This document shows positions 53,367 through 64,000 of a stretch of 64,000 nt of DNA, piece by piece. Numbering within the stretch: the stretch's first letter is position 1; every line of letters starts with the position of its first letter. The notes under the pieces are model-generated. The model was not told the DNA's origin. It saw only the letters and a program-made list of their open reading frames with translations, and did not search any database. This stretch comes from Adiantum capillus-veneris. Its lineage: Eukaryota; Streptophyta; Polypodiopsida; Polypodiales; Pteridaceae. Position numbers and translations under genes: made by a program. Location of the stretch: the NCBI GenBank assembly GCA_014529385.2, contig CM043958.1, positions 83,889,525-83,953,524 on the forward strand. Reading direction: 5' to 3'.

Positions 53367-55762
53367 TGTTTGCTGACATCCATCATTCACTTGATTCCCT
53401 CTCAACCTTCCTCCCTGACCTCTCAATCTCCAATCCTAAGGAATGTATATATAAAGCCTTATACTAGTTCTAGCAAAAAAAAAAAAAGTAAAAGAGCAAG
53501 AGCGACTAGCAACGAGAGAGCACCCTATCAGATCCTACACATAAGTCTAAATTCACCATGTCACATTAAGCAACACACAAAAACAACTCATGTTTTAAAG
53601 ACCTAACCAAATCTATCTGTATTCTCAGAGATGGCTAGTTCACCAGAGGCATGCACTTCTATTTTTTATGAAAGGTACCCTTTTTTCTTTTCTCAAGTGT
53701 TTCACATCTGCTACCCTGTACTTTCTTGCGAATGGGATTTGGTAGAGAGACTTGCGCGTGAGCAAAATTTTGAGGAGTTAGAATGGATGATACGTCTATA
53801 GATAACTAGTGATCCCTACCCAGTAGCGAATGTTTCTCCGGTGGCACATGCTTATTCTTTTGCACAGGATGAGTGTCCACGCATCGCAAGGTTCTTGATT
53901 AACACGCTTGCGCAAGAGGATGATGAAGAAGAAATAATAGAGACCGAGGAAGACTATGGCCTCACGGAAAATGATTTCATTTATCTAGATGATGAGGATA
54001 GAGGCTTAGCCTTAGGGTGGCCACCCGGTTTATATAATATCCTCTTTCCTTGATTCTAAAAGGGACGACAGATAGGTAGGTTAGGGGTCTGGATTGTGTT
54101 TTGAGTTTGTTTTCTAGGAGTTTTAATTTTTTCACACTGACATGCCTCCTAGAGGTATAGTGCTTGTTTTTTGGATGTGTTAGGTAGGACTTATATGGAT
54201 CTCCATCCACATGGCTGAGGACATCTGCTTCAACAAAATGAGAAACTCCATACCTCCAGGTGTACTACTTTCCATGATTCATGTTGGTGGATATGTATAA
54301 TTGCTAATAATGATTTTTCATGGTTTGTTTGAGTGCAATAGTTATGTTTGTTATCTGCCATTATAGATGTATAAATTTGTCTTTGCTTAAGTTGATGGAA
54401 CTAGAGTTTAATCTTATGGATGAGCCTTGAAATTAGGAGACCGTGACTTTAGGTTAACTCATTTACTTGACCACTAGGCCTAGCTAACAAAATTATCTGA
54501 GTATTTGAGACCTTAGGAATGTTTAAGGCATAGAGAAGCTGGCTTACTTAAACAACAAAAACACTAGTGAGAATACAAAGGAAATGCAAGCAAAAAACAT
54601 AAGTGCCACAAATGAAAAATCTAATGCTGGAAGAGAAATCCTGGCTTGATTTGGTACTTCACTCACATGTATTGTCTATGGTACTAGAGCCCTAGAGGTT
54701 CCCAGTGTGGGCGCTTTTCTTTGAGAAGCAAAAAGCCCCGGACATACAAAATAAGCACGCACACACGTCAAATGATTGTGAACCAAAGTAAAAAAGAGAA
54801 AAAGAAAAAAATGAATGACATTTAAAAGACTTCCATCGAGCTTATAGTTAACATTTCAAGCTTTTGTTTGCAGTTGTGAGAGCTAGTTGGCTAATCAAAG
54901 CTGAAAAGCACAATTAGGGAATCTTGCATTTAGATAATCTTCTTAGCTTATCTAGTACTAGAGTAGTTGTTTTAACATTATTTTTGCCATTAGACTAAGT
55001 AGGATTTCATCTTGGAACATGAGGTTTTGTATTTGGAAGGTATATATAGCAAATTCTAACCTTAATAAAAAAAACCCTTTTGTTCATTCTATGTAGTGTC
55101 CGTGAGAAATGTATTCTGTGTACGAGAGAGAGTGAGAGCTTATCTTGACACTACGCACACACTGGTGGTCGGAATTGAGTACGGAGGAGTGCAACGTGTT
55201 GCCCCCGGAGAGAGCTACGCGCCAATACCCACACTGCGCGTGTACGGCCCGGCTTCGCGAGATTGACCCTCGAGCTATTTCTAAGGATTCGATAAGCAAA
55301 CAGTGTCTGTTTTTGCATTTTAGCATATCCACGCATTTGTATTGAGTAGAGCTACACATTAGGCACCTTAGCTTTTAGAAACGTCGATCTACAAAAATCT
55401 GTCAGACATCCTACGTGATTCTGCAGTGGGTGTTTATGGGTAGGGTTTTGGGTCACGGACCTTAGGGAAAGTGGCCTATTGGTGTTAGTAGGATATCCCT
55501 AAGGTTTCGTAGCGTTTCGAGAACACCTAATGGGTATTTGGATCATGGAAGCGTTGTAGGAAATCTCCTCCTGTGCACAATAGTAGGCTGTAACTTAGAC
55601 ATTTAGAGAGCTCTGTAGGAAGTAGTCAATAGTCGGTGGAGTGTAGGTTGACACCCTATGCTTGCTTCCACGCGCCTATGGGTTGAGCTTCATCCTTAGC
55701 TGACAATTCTTGTTAGGTGAGTTCTCGCTGTGCTGATGTCCGTCGCGGCGTATCAGCCAACA
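53367..55762 (+). repeat. LTR region: 3' LTR of E3 and/or 5' LTR of E4
   Basis: The left edge is TGTTTGCTGA after the polypurine tract. The right edge is …TCAGCCAACA before a primer site. The reverse complement of the right edge, TGTTGGCTGA, matches the left edge at nine of ten bases, as expected for one 2.4-kb LTR with inverted termini. TATA-like boxes occur at about 53,446 (TATATATAAAG) and 55,047 (TATATATAG). If it is one LTR, E3 and E4 share it, which is odd because their proteins differ clearly. Alternatively two LTRs abut with an unseen junction. It contains an ORF (53,631-54,053). Confidence 0.5.
53631..54053 (+). pseudogene. Unrecognised 140-codon ORF within the LTR region
   Basis: From the ATG at 53631: MASSPEACTSIFYERYPFFF, then SCEWDLVERLAREQNFEEL, an in-frame TAG, then DECPRIARFLINTLAQEDDE, EDYGLTENDFIYLDDEDRG and LGWPPGLYNILFP. 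The amphipathic and acidic composition looks like real protein, and the single stop is the only break. I do not recognise it. It lies about 180 bases downstream of a TATA-like box and could be an LTR-embedded ORF or a separate insertion. Confidence 0.45.
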
Positions 55763-55763
55763 T

Positions 55764-55778
55764 TGGCGCCGCTGCACG
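55764..55778 (+). other. Primer-binding site of E4, Asp-tRNA type
   Basis: TGGCGCCGCTGCACG lies one base after the LTR end. The first nine bases match the Asp-tRNA-type site of many plant Ty3/gypsy elements. Confidence 0.7.
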
Positions 55779-57606
55779 TGATGAAAACCCTAGGTAGGTG
55801 ACTGAGACTAGTCCTCGAGGATAGGGGTTTCTCTAGCTTGCCAGAGTATTATTTTACATTTAGATAGGATCAGAGGGTGGTGGAATCTCTAGGTCTTATG
55901 AGGAGTCTAGGGAGCATTTGGATGGCCTGGATCATCCGTCTTAGGTAGTGTTAGATAGGAGTTAGATTGTGGTGCAGAGAGTAGGAGTTGGAGTGGTAGA
56001 TGCGGTGAGAAGATAGCTTGAGAGTCCTTGCGAGGCTAGGAAGCAACCGAGGCACCAAAATCACCATCTTACATGATAAGTAGGAGTAGGGTAAGTAGGA
56101 CATCATGATTTATGATCTAGAGCACTTCATGCATGTCATATTTGTTGTTAGGCTCATCCAAGAAATATAAAAGACCGTAAATTGTGTTTAGAAGCTGAAT
56201 TAGAGTCCAAAAGTTTGTGTGATTATTGCTGAGAGGTCTACAAAGCATAGGGAAGTCCACTGGCAGAAAAAAATTTAAATTCTAAGACAATAGACATCCT
56301 ACACGTAGGATGTCTACAGGGTGATCTGGCAAGAGTTTAGATAATCTGAGTTGACCAGAGTGTTTAGAAGGTAGGTTTTACCCTATTTATACTTGGAAAA
56401 TGGAAGATTGACTATATCTTGACAGATTGTGGCCAAAGACAAGAATTGCCAGACATCCTACCCAAATTGTGTCAAGGCATAATTTTGAGACCAAAACCAT
56501 AGGATGTCTTCATGTGCATAATCTACATGATTTATTGAGTGCATGTGAAAGGTTTCATCTCAATTGGGGTTTAAGCACGCTTTTTGACGAAAAAAGGCCA
56601 GAATAGCTAAGTTTGGGGTCTTGTGACATTCAAACACAAATCTAAACACACCAGGGTGATCAACACTTCAAGGAAAAGTTGTGGGCCAAGTTGAGAGTAA
56701 ATTTTGATGCAAAAGACATCCTACATGTAGGAGGTCTAATGCATGATTAAAAGGACAAAATTATATTTGAGACATACCAGGCTCTCATATAGCCTTAGAC
56801 AAATCTCCTAGTCAAGTTTGGTCCAATTTGGAGTTGATTTGACTAGTGAATTCATCAGAATGAACATTAGGCTTCTGGAATAGATTTTTGATCAGTTGAC
56901 CATCTTATAGGTATCCAAACCAAAAAATGAGAACAACTGTGATCTCAGTACATCAAGGGAAAGCTACAGTGCAAATTTTATATGAAACAGAGCAAAAAGA
57001 CATCCTACGCGTAGGATGTCTACACAGTCATTTTTAGGACAATATTATACTGTGGACATACAAGGAGGTTCTAGTGACTTAAGGGTTCCAGAACTTCTTT
57101 TAGAAGTGAAATTGGACTTTGTTTGACCTATTTACGAAGCAAAGATGAGAATTAAGACGTTACCTCTAGACTGACAAACACGTAGGTGGTGTAGACTTCA
57201 AGATTAGTGGACCTAATCAATAACATCAGAAGTGTATAGAGTACAATAGTGGTTGGGATTAACACTCCAATTATACCAATCATTACTAAGACCACCTCTA
57301 GATGTTAAATTCTTTGATTTGATTGCCAAAATTAAATGCTTGTGTACAAGTATATTCAGCAGCAAGGCAAGAAGTTGTACAAAAACTGATCCCTTGCCAG
57401 GTGAGTGGTTGGATTTGTGATAAATTGCATTGCTAAGTTTGATGAATTTAAGATCAGGAAGACACATTCCAAGAGACCAAAAAGTGGCATGTGATTAGGA
57501 TAGCTAAGTATCCACGGAGGAGAGTGTAACTCAGGCAAGGCTAGATCCATTAGCCCCAATCATTGAGGAAGGTAGTGATACTGACGATTCATCAGACAAG
57601 TCCTTC
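55779..57606 (+). other. E4 leader with repeated palindromes
   Basis: A 1.8-kb untranslated leader. The inverted motif AGACATCCTAC-nn-GTAGGATGTCT occurs at 56292-56315 (centre AC) and 56998-57021 (centre GC), and with one mismatch at 56714-56737 (centre AT). Half-sites lie near 55,402, 56,449 and 56,503. Surrounding text (GACAAxATTATA…GACATAC, GATCxxxxCAxCAAGG) recurs with the motif at about 270-280 bases, so the leader is partly built of diverged tandem units. Confidence 0.75.
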
Positions 57607-60301
57607 ATGATGGCTAATCAACGGCCAGGAGGCTTCTCCGGTGAAGGACCAATGCTAGGAGGAAGTACCTCCCATAACCCTTTGAACAAGGCCAAGTTCA
57701 CTATAATCTTCTTAGAAGGAACAAACTCTCAAGGAACCCTAGTTTATTCTGACTATCGGGGACGCAAGTGTATTTGTATAGAGGAACGGCCTTCTCAGAG
57801 ACTAGAGATAATTCAACTCTATGATGATGGAGATAGATTTTGAGATGAAAGGGGGAACCACTATCTGATAGTTAGGAACCCTGAAGATTACAACAGGTAT
57901 AAAGATAATGTGGCAAAAGAAAAAATGGTCTCAGAAACTCAAGAGCCACCTCCTAAAATTGATCGACCTGGAGCTCATTTTATGTATGATAAAAAAACAA
58001 ACGGAGTCTCTACCTATAATGAGAATGTGGGAATTTACAAGCATGAGAGCGAGGGAGTAGTCTCTTATTTTTTATGCAAAGAACCCAAATGAATTAAGCG
58101 ATGACAAGGTTCTTTACTTGTTCTCTTATGAAATTGCTATTGGGAAGGATATCATTTTTGTTGACAGGTACGGGCGAGAATATACACGAATTCTGCCAGA
58201 GGAGGTAGATAAAGCAACAGTTCCAGAAACATCAACATATGCCCCTGAAGAAGTACCAAGGTCCACCTATACCCCTAGCAAGTCTACAAATCCATTTTCA
58301 GAAGAGTACGACACAACATCACATTCTAATCGGCAACAGACTTTCAACTATCAGAACCAGCACGCAACCCAACCATCATTGCAGGCATGGCTTCAACAAA
58401 ATGCAACATCCAAACAAGACCTAAACAGAGGTGATTATCCAGCCGCACAAGGGCTAAGAGATTTACAAGAACCACCACTCCATTCACATTACCAAGGTGA
58501 GAGTAAGCTGGAAACTCAAGAGTCGGCAGAGCCCAGAAGACAACCCATAGAATGAGAACAAAGAGAACGAGTTCATAGAGATGAACCACCTCTTGCAAGA
58601 ACCGTCAGAAATTATGGCTTAGGAGCACCTCTAGGAGAGAAACCCTCCCACTACAGAAGGCCAAAAGAGGCATATCGAGGAGGACGAGGAGAACCAATGA
58701 TGAGATTTGTAGACCATCGTAGAATTAGACCTTCTCAGGTGCAAAAATGGGTAATCAAGAAATACTTGGGAAACAGAGATCCTAGGGATCATGTAGCAGC
58801 CTTCATGCGTGTAATTAGAGCTGAAGGAGTTTTGGATTTTCCTACTCAATTTGCAGGGTTTGGACTTACCCTAGAAGAGGATGCAGCCACTTGGTTTGAT
58901 TCTGTGGAGCATAGAGATTTTGAGTCTATGGAGGAGGTTTTTGATGAGTTTATTGAGGAATTCTCACAAAGGGGGATAGCTCATAATACAATCTCACAAA
59001 TCCATAAATTCAAACAGAAGGAAGGTGAATCTGTGCGAAAGGCATCCCTACGACTAAAGAGATATGTGAAGTTCTGCCCCGTGGAAGAATTGCCAACCCA
59101 ATCCAGACTTATGCTTATATTTATTCAAGGACTGAGAAACGCAGATCTCCAGAAGGACTTACATATGAAGAGGAGCACAACATTAAATGAGTTAACTAAG
59201 GAAGCTCTTTACCTTGTAGACAATTGTGCGGTCTACAAGGAGGGTGAATTCAAGGATCTTGATGATGATTCATCCTCACAACAAAGTGGAAGCAAGTCCA
59301 TTAAGTCAGCACAAAAAGGAGAAGTAGCTGTAAGCCGGAGCACCTGGTGGAAGAAGTGCTAAAAAAAATTAATATGTATGCCAAGCCTCAGGCTAAGCAG
59401 CCAAAGTGGTGTGCAATGGAACAAAAATGGACAAACCATGTGATGGAGGAACGTTATTATAACAAGGGATATGTGAGAGAGTGACCTTATGCTCCCCAAG
59501 CTCAAGTAGCATCTCCTCAAATCCCACCGATGCCTAGGTATCAAGCAGGTAACCTACCAGGACCTATAGGAGTTGAAAGACCACAACCAGTATTGGGGCA
59601 ACAACCACCCCTACCAGGAGTAAGACCGGTCGGCATAAGGTATGCACCGACGGTAAAGGAACCAGAAGAGAAGGCTTTGGTACCCATGCATGCATATTAC
59701 AAATATCCCAATGGATATGCAAAAAATCCTATCTATTATCCACCTGAAGAACCTAAGACACAAGAACCTTAAAGCATGATTGGAAGTACGGGACCACCAA
59801 CAGCTGCCCGGCTGCAGGAGAAGGAAGATACAGCTTGGATGAACGAACACTGTTGTTCATAGCCAATGGAGGCATGGGTGGGTAGAGTCATGCTTACCAA
59901 TAGAGAGGAGCTCAAGGAGCACCTCAACAGCCTAAGGGACCCTGCTACAAGTGTGGTGGAGACACTGGCTAAGGGACTGTCCTCACGATGAAATCATTTG
60001 AGTCAATGCGTATGGCACCGAATGTGGAATTACTCACTTGATTCTTGAATGACCCTAAAACCCGAGCAAAGGAGAAAAAACTACTTTAAACATGCTGGAA
60101 GCAGTGCCATCCAGTGGGGGGTCAGAAAATGAAAAAGTAATACCTATTCAGGTAGTCACACGGGCACAAGCTCAAAGAAGGACAAACGAACCCATAATTG
60201 AAGAGCCAAAGACCGATGCCCCTAGTGCAGAAATGAAAAATCAACAAAGCACTTGGAAAGCTAGAAAGGCTCGTATGAAAGCCAGGAAGGAACAAGAGTA
60301 A
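57607..60301 (+). pseudogene. E4 gag region
   Basis: An N-terminal block (57607-58092, one TGA at 57841) with FTIIFLEGTNSQGTLVYSDY and YLIVRNPEDYNRYKDN. After a frame change, a second block (58118-59362, one TGA at 58553) contains the gag domain: VQKWVIKKYLGNRDPRDHVA, FAGFGLTLEEDAATWFDSVE, FKQKEGESVRKASLRLKRYV and LIFIQGLRNADLQKDL. A Pro-rich part follows (ERPQPVLGQQPPLPG, 59.57 kb). A zinc knuckle at about 59,943 starts CYKCGGDT and continues only after a one-base frame slip, as a WLRDCPH-type end. A coiled coil (MKNQQSTWKARKARMKARKE) ends the region. Not functional. Confidence 0.8.
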
Positions 60302-60806
60302 ACGGCTCTATCCGAGGAGCTAAAACACACAAAGGATAGATTGGAGCAATTAGAGGATCTAACTAGTTTAAGTTCACACATTGCTGCAACCATAGGGCCC
60401 AAGGAAATAGTGGAACCCAAAAGTGCAGGATCGGGAGGATCAATACTTGTAGAAAAAGTAAATGAGTAGCTTGACGCACTTTTAAAAGCATACAAAGCCA
60501 GACCAAAAAAAAACAAAACCAAGAGCAAAGATGGATGACTTATCCATATGCAGAACTAGAAAAATAGAGGCTGGAAATGTATCATAAGATGATTGAAACA
60601 ACCCAATCCTTGATAGAAAACCCACCTAGTAAACCTGCAAGTTGGCACGAGGTGCCAGCTCCAACCCCTATCACACCAACTCTAGAGAAACAAGCAGACA
60701 CAAAGGAACGACTCACGACTACCTCAGAGTCTAAGTGAGAACCTATCATAGTGTCAAATACAAGAGATGAGACATTTGATGTTTCCAACCCAAAACATCG
60801 GCGAGG

Positions 60807-61871
60807 ATGGGTAAAGAGTGTGACAGTCTAGATAACCTGTGGAAGCAAATCCGGGAAGCAAATGAAGCTAATGGGGTAAACTACCAACTAAATCGCACTG
60901 AGAAGGAGAAAAATGAGATCTTACCTCCCATTGAAGAATTTGAGGCAAGATCACAAATGATCTTTGATATGCATTCACAAGGGGGGGACCAGGGGTCAAT
61001 TAGCTCGGGGCACAGCCAACCTGACTTGCTAAAAACTCAACCCTCTTACCTAGGGGAGTATGAAGCTAAGTCTAAAGTGAGAGCAATACCATCTCACAGA
61101 CTTTCTCCCAACAGAGTAATGGATTCACAAGGGTTGATTGAGTTATTGTCCACCCATGTGGCATGCACAATCACGTTAGCCGCACCCTTGAGGTTACGAC
61201 CAAACATGTGGACCACCGTAGGAAAATTCTTAAAAAAATTTGGAGTAAAAGACCCTACCTCAAGGATTCAAGAAGGGATCAGAGAATTGGACAAGCCTCA
61301 ACTAAACACTAGGCCCGTACCTTTAAAAAAGGTTGGAGAATATTACGAGGGAGAAGATGGAAATACCACACTACCAATAGAATTCCAGGGAGTAGTATCC
61401 AAGGCTATTCTCGACAGTGGAGCGGGAGTCGCTATCGCCACCAAAGAAATCTGGAAAAAATGGAAAAAACCGGCTTTGAGAGCAACCAGAATGAAATTAC
61501 AACTGGCAGATGGGTTCATGGAAAAGCCTCTAGGACTTTTAGAAAAAGTAATTGTCACCTCTTGCGGAATCGAGTATGAGCATACATTTGCAATAGTTGA
61601 TTTTGGCAAAAAAAACAATTACGAGATCATCTTGGGAAGACCGTTCATGATACAATTAAAGATGGTACATGATTGGGGTTATGACCACATATACCTCAGG
61701 CGTGGGGAGACTACAACCAAAATATACCTAAAAGACCATAATCACAAAGATGTGAACCAGCCACCAGTGGAAGAGTTTGATTCGGCTACGTTGGCAGGGT
61801 CCGAACTCCCAACATGGTTAGGGCAAAAAAAAGAGCTATGGATGTGTGGAGCTTCACATTCTAGGATTTAA
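60807..61871 (+). CDS. E4 protease region
   Basis: A 354-codon open frame. The C-terminal half is a retropepsin: VGEYYEGEDGNTTLPIEFQG, SKAILDSGAGVAIATK (loop D-S-G-A at 61413-61424, intact), KLQLADGFMEKPLGLLEKV and YEIILGRPFMIQLKMVHDW. It corresponds to the E3 protease at 47,886-48,394, which reads DGGA. The N-terminal half has no recognised domain. The ATG at 60807 is simply the first in the open frame; gag-protease fusion may be translated differently. Stop at 61869. Confidence 0.8.
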   Translation: MGKECDSLDNLWKQIREANEANGVNYQLNRTEKEKNEILPPIEEFEARSQMIFDMHSQGGDQGSISSGHSQPDLLKTQPSYLGEYEAKSKVRAIPSHRLSPNRVMDSQGLIELLSTHVACTITLAAPLRLRPNMWTTVGKFLKKFGVKDPTSRIQEGIRELDKPQLNTRPVPLKKVGEYYEGEDGNTTLPIEFQGVVSKAILDSGAGVAIATKEIWKKWKKPALRATRMKLQLADGFMEKPLGLLEKVIVTSCGIEYEHTFAIVDFGKKNNYEIILGRPFMIQLKMVHDWGYDHIYLRRGETTTKIYLKDHNHKDVNQPPVEEFDSATLAGSELPTWLGQKKELWMCGASHSRI

Positions 61872-61985
61872 AAAAGAGAAGAATGCATCTTAGAAAGAGC
61901 TATTGAAGAAGACAAGGATTATATTGCGGAACCTTTTCCCGAAGGTGCATTAGAACCTACGGAATGGGAATACATACTAGCAACG

Positions 61986-64000
61986 TTGGACGTCTGTGCC
62001 ATTACAGATAGCCCAACGACAAAATTTTGTGATAAGGACGGCTATGATGGGCTACCCTATTACATGGTAAACCTTGTACCAGTAGGAGATGAGAATGTAG
62101 ACTCACCAAAACAAGAAGAGTTTTATGACTCCTCTGAGCATCTGGAATTAAGTAACGATGCAGATAACGAGTGTTCAGACAGCTCAGGCGAGAGTAGGGA
62201 AACAACTGTAGATATCAAGTTTTATGATTTTACAAATCAACACCCTAGACGCCAGGAACGCTATAGAAAAAAAAGAGCAAAAAACAAGATTAGAGAAAAC
62301 CGGATGCCCAGGATAAAAGACAAAACGCACTATCTAATGCTAGTCAAGATAGAGGATTGTGTAAAAGACAAAATATCAAGGAGATTCTCAAGAGTTCGAG
62401 GGATAAGGACACATGAGGACATAAAACAAGCACGGAAAACTAAAACGGAAACAAATTCAAGAAAATCTCAACAATCAAAACATGGAAAGACAAAAGATCC
62501 AGAGAGGACCAAAATGGAGCGCAAAAAGAAATATCAAGAACTTAAACGGACGTTACGAGAGGTATGGACTACTGAGGTAGAAAGTGAAGGTAAGGAGGAT
62601 TCAAAAAAAGAAAACATGGATGTACCATCTCACTATCGAAAATTCACCATCCAAGACAGAAAAATCATAATGACACCACCAATAAGGGAAAGAATAAACC
62701 AGGGTTCTTATGATGGGCCGAAAAATGCAAAACAAATTGACCTTGCTACACCAGGCGAAGAGCCTCAGCCTGTCTATATAGCATTTGATTTAGCGCCTGA
62801 AGAAGAAGAAATGCTAACACAACTTCTCAAGAAGTATAAAGATGTGTTTGCATGGTCTTACAAATACCTCAAGGGAGTTGATCCATCGATATGCCAACAT
62901 ACAATTCCGTTAAAATCAGATGCCAAACCAAGCAAAAAGAGTCCTTACACATATAATGACACATTCTCTAAACGAATCAAAGAAGAGATTGACAAGATGA
63001 AGGATGCCGAATTCATCTATGAAATTGAGCATACAGATTGGGTGTCACCCATTGTGGTTGTCCCCAAAAAGAACGAAAAGTTGCGTGTGTGTGTGAACCT
63101 CAAAAAGGTAAACGCAACAACAATAAGGGATAATTATCCCTTGCCAATCCCAGAACATGTGCATGAGAGGGTAGCAGAAAAACATGCCTATTCATTTCTG
63201 GATGGGTTTTCGGGGTACAACCAAGTGGAAATTGCAATAGAGGATCAACACAAAACCGCATTTGCCACAGAATGGGGAATGTATGCATATAGAGTTATGC
63301 CTTTTGTCCTAACCAATGCCCCAACCACCTTCCAAAGGTTAATGACTCATGCATTTAAAGAATACCTAAGAATATTCTTAGAAATATGTATATAAATGAT
63401 CTGTGTCCACTCTCTTATTCTAGAAGAACACATTGACCATTTACAAAAGGTATTTGAGAAGTGCAGAACATATCGAATCTGTCTCAACCCAAAAAAGTTC
63501 ATTTTTATGGTAAGACAAGGCCGCATCTTAGGACATATTGTCTCAAGAAATGACATAACCACTGACCTAGACAAAATTAAAGTCATAGCAGACTTGCCCA
63601 GGCCTACTAAATCCAAACAAGTACAATCTTTCATGGGACACTGTGGATATTATCGAAGATTCATATATATGTATGCGGTCATTGCACGATCACTATATCG
63701 CTTAATAGTCAGTTTCGAGTGGACTGAGGAGTGTGAAACTTCATTCAAAAAGCTTAAGGAAACCCTTGTATCATCACCTGTACTTAAAGCACCAGATTGG
63801 GAAAAGATATTCCATGTTCACATTGATGCCTCTGCAAACGCAATTGGGAGTATTCTGGCTCAACTTGGAGACGGAATAATGGATTTCCCAGTTTGTTATG
63901 CGAGCCGACAGCTAAATAGTGCAAAAAAGAACTATAACACCACTGAAAGAGAGAGATTAGGAATGATATATGCTGTAAATAAATTTCGGCATTATCTCCT
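61986..64000 (+). pseudogene. E4 pol: linker, RT and start of RNase H (runs off window)
   Basis: The linker has SDNxxSDSSGES-like and basic parts as in E3. RT: KDAEFIYEIEHTDWVSPIVV, RVCVNLKKVNATTIRDNYPL (Asp of CVDLKK is Asn), YSFLDGFSGYNQVEIAIED and LTNAPTTFQRLMTHAF. A frameshift near 63,385 breaks the catalytic motif, and beyond it the residues read Y-I-N-D, so the first catalytic Asp is Asn as well. In the new frame: LGHIVSRNDITTDLDKIKVI, FMGHCGYYRRFI, then RNase H start EKIFHVHIDASANAIGSILA. RT is therefore inactive. Integrase and anything after it lie beyond the window, so whether E4 has a post-integrase protease cannot be seen. Confidence 0.8.

Noticed and set aside
53473-53488. A-rich run as the tail of a LINE/SINE or processed gene
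   Set aside because: No target duplication or upstream LINE/SINE sequence; it lies within the LTR-like segment just after a TATA box.

Overview
This window looks like repeat-dominated nuclear DNA of a land plant. Nearly every recognisable coding stretch belongs to a transposable element: Ty3/gypsy and Ty1/copia LTR retrotransposons and several TIR DNA elements, all broken by stops, frameshifts and nesting. The spaces between are AT-rich with microsatellites and two very long G runs. A broken pentatricopeptide (PPR) gene with the EGLSPNAITY-type repeat and a decayed DUF7869-type gene both point to a seed-free vascular plant, perhaps a fern. That placement is an inference. There are no bacterial operons, rRNA, tRNA or CRISPR arrays.

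Layout. 1-1413: minus-strand copia element (gag start, long leader, Met-tRNA-type primer site, 192-bp LTR) inserted in an older LTR (1414-2116). 2117-4291: broken DUF7869-type gene. 4.3-9.3 kb: spacer with a PPR pseudogene, a 39-base G run and a TG/GA microsatellite. 9302-10444 (-): the only long intact ORF that may be a host gene, an acidic protein with a multi-pass C-terminus. 10.5-15.6 kb: spacer with a 27-base G run and a fold-back element (13.79-14.63 kb). 15.6-19.06 kb: two pieces of an unrecognised coiled-coil ORF family. 19,059-23,033: CACTA transposon with long TIRs, carrying a third piece of that family. 23.0-23.4 kb: chromodomain end of a chromovirus. 25.7-28.44 kb (-): decayed Ty3/gypsy pol tail, called E2b here. 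28.54-33.7 kb (+): head-to-head second Ty3/gypsy element, E2, with a long coding remnant after integrase. 33,753-35,463: 1.7-kb TIR element flanked by TTAA, nested in the E2 tail. 36.2-37.1 kb (-): gag fragment. 37.1-39.74 kb: LTR, primer site and gag of element E5. 39,751-42.62 kb (-): LTR element E6 carrying the fullest copy of the coiled-coil family. 42.64-53.35 kb (+): the best-preserved element, E3. 53,367-55,762: long LTR-like segment. 55,764-64,000 (+): element E4, running off the window.

Most notable observation. E3 (+) and the more decayed E2b (-) share an arrangement downstream of integrase that I do not recognise from the standard Ty3/gypsy plan (gag-PR-RT-RH-INT). Each has a second retropepsin-like domain after integrase, then a segment with repeated W-x-P-K motifs just before the polypurine tract. 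In E3 the usual protease upstream of RT reads DGGA, while the post-integrase one keeps a textbook LDTGA. The two elements are on opposite strands and clearly diverged, so the arrangement is not a one-off rearrangement.

Other points worth attention are the coiled-coil ORF family in an LTR element lacking visible pol, the TTAA/CACTAG TIR element with a second isolated terminus 12 kb away, repeated palindromes in the E4 leader, and the long coding remnant after integrase in E2.
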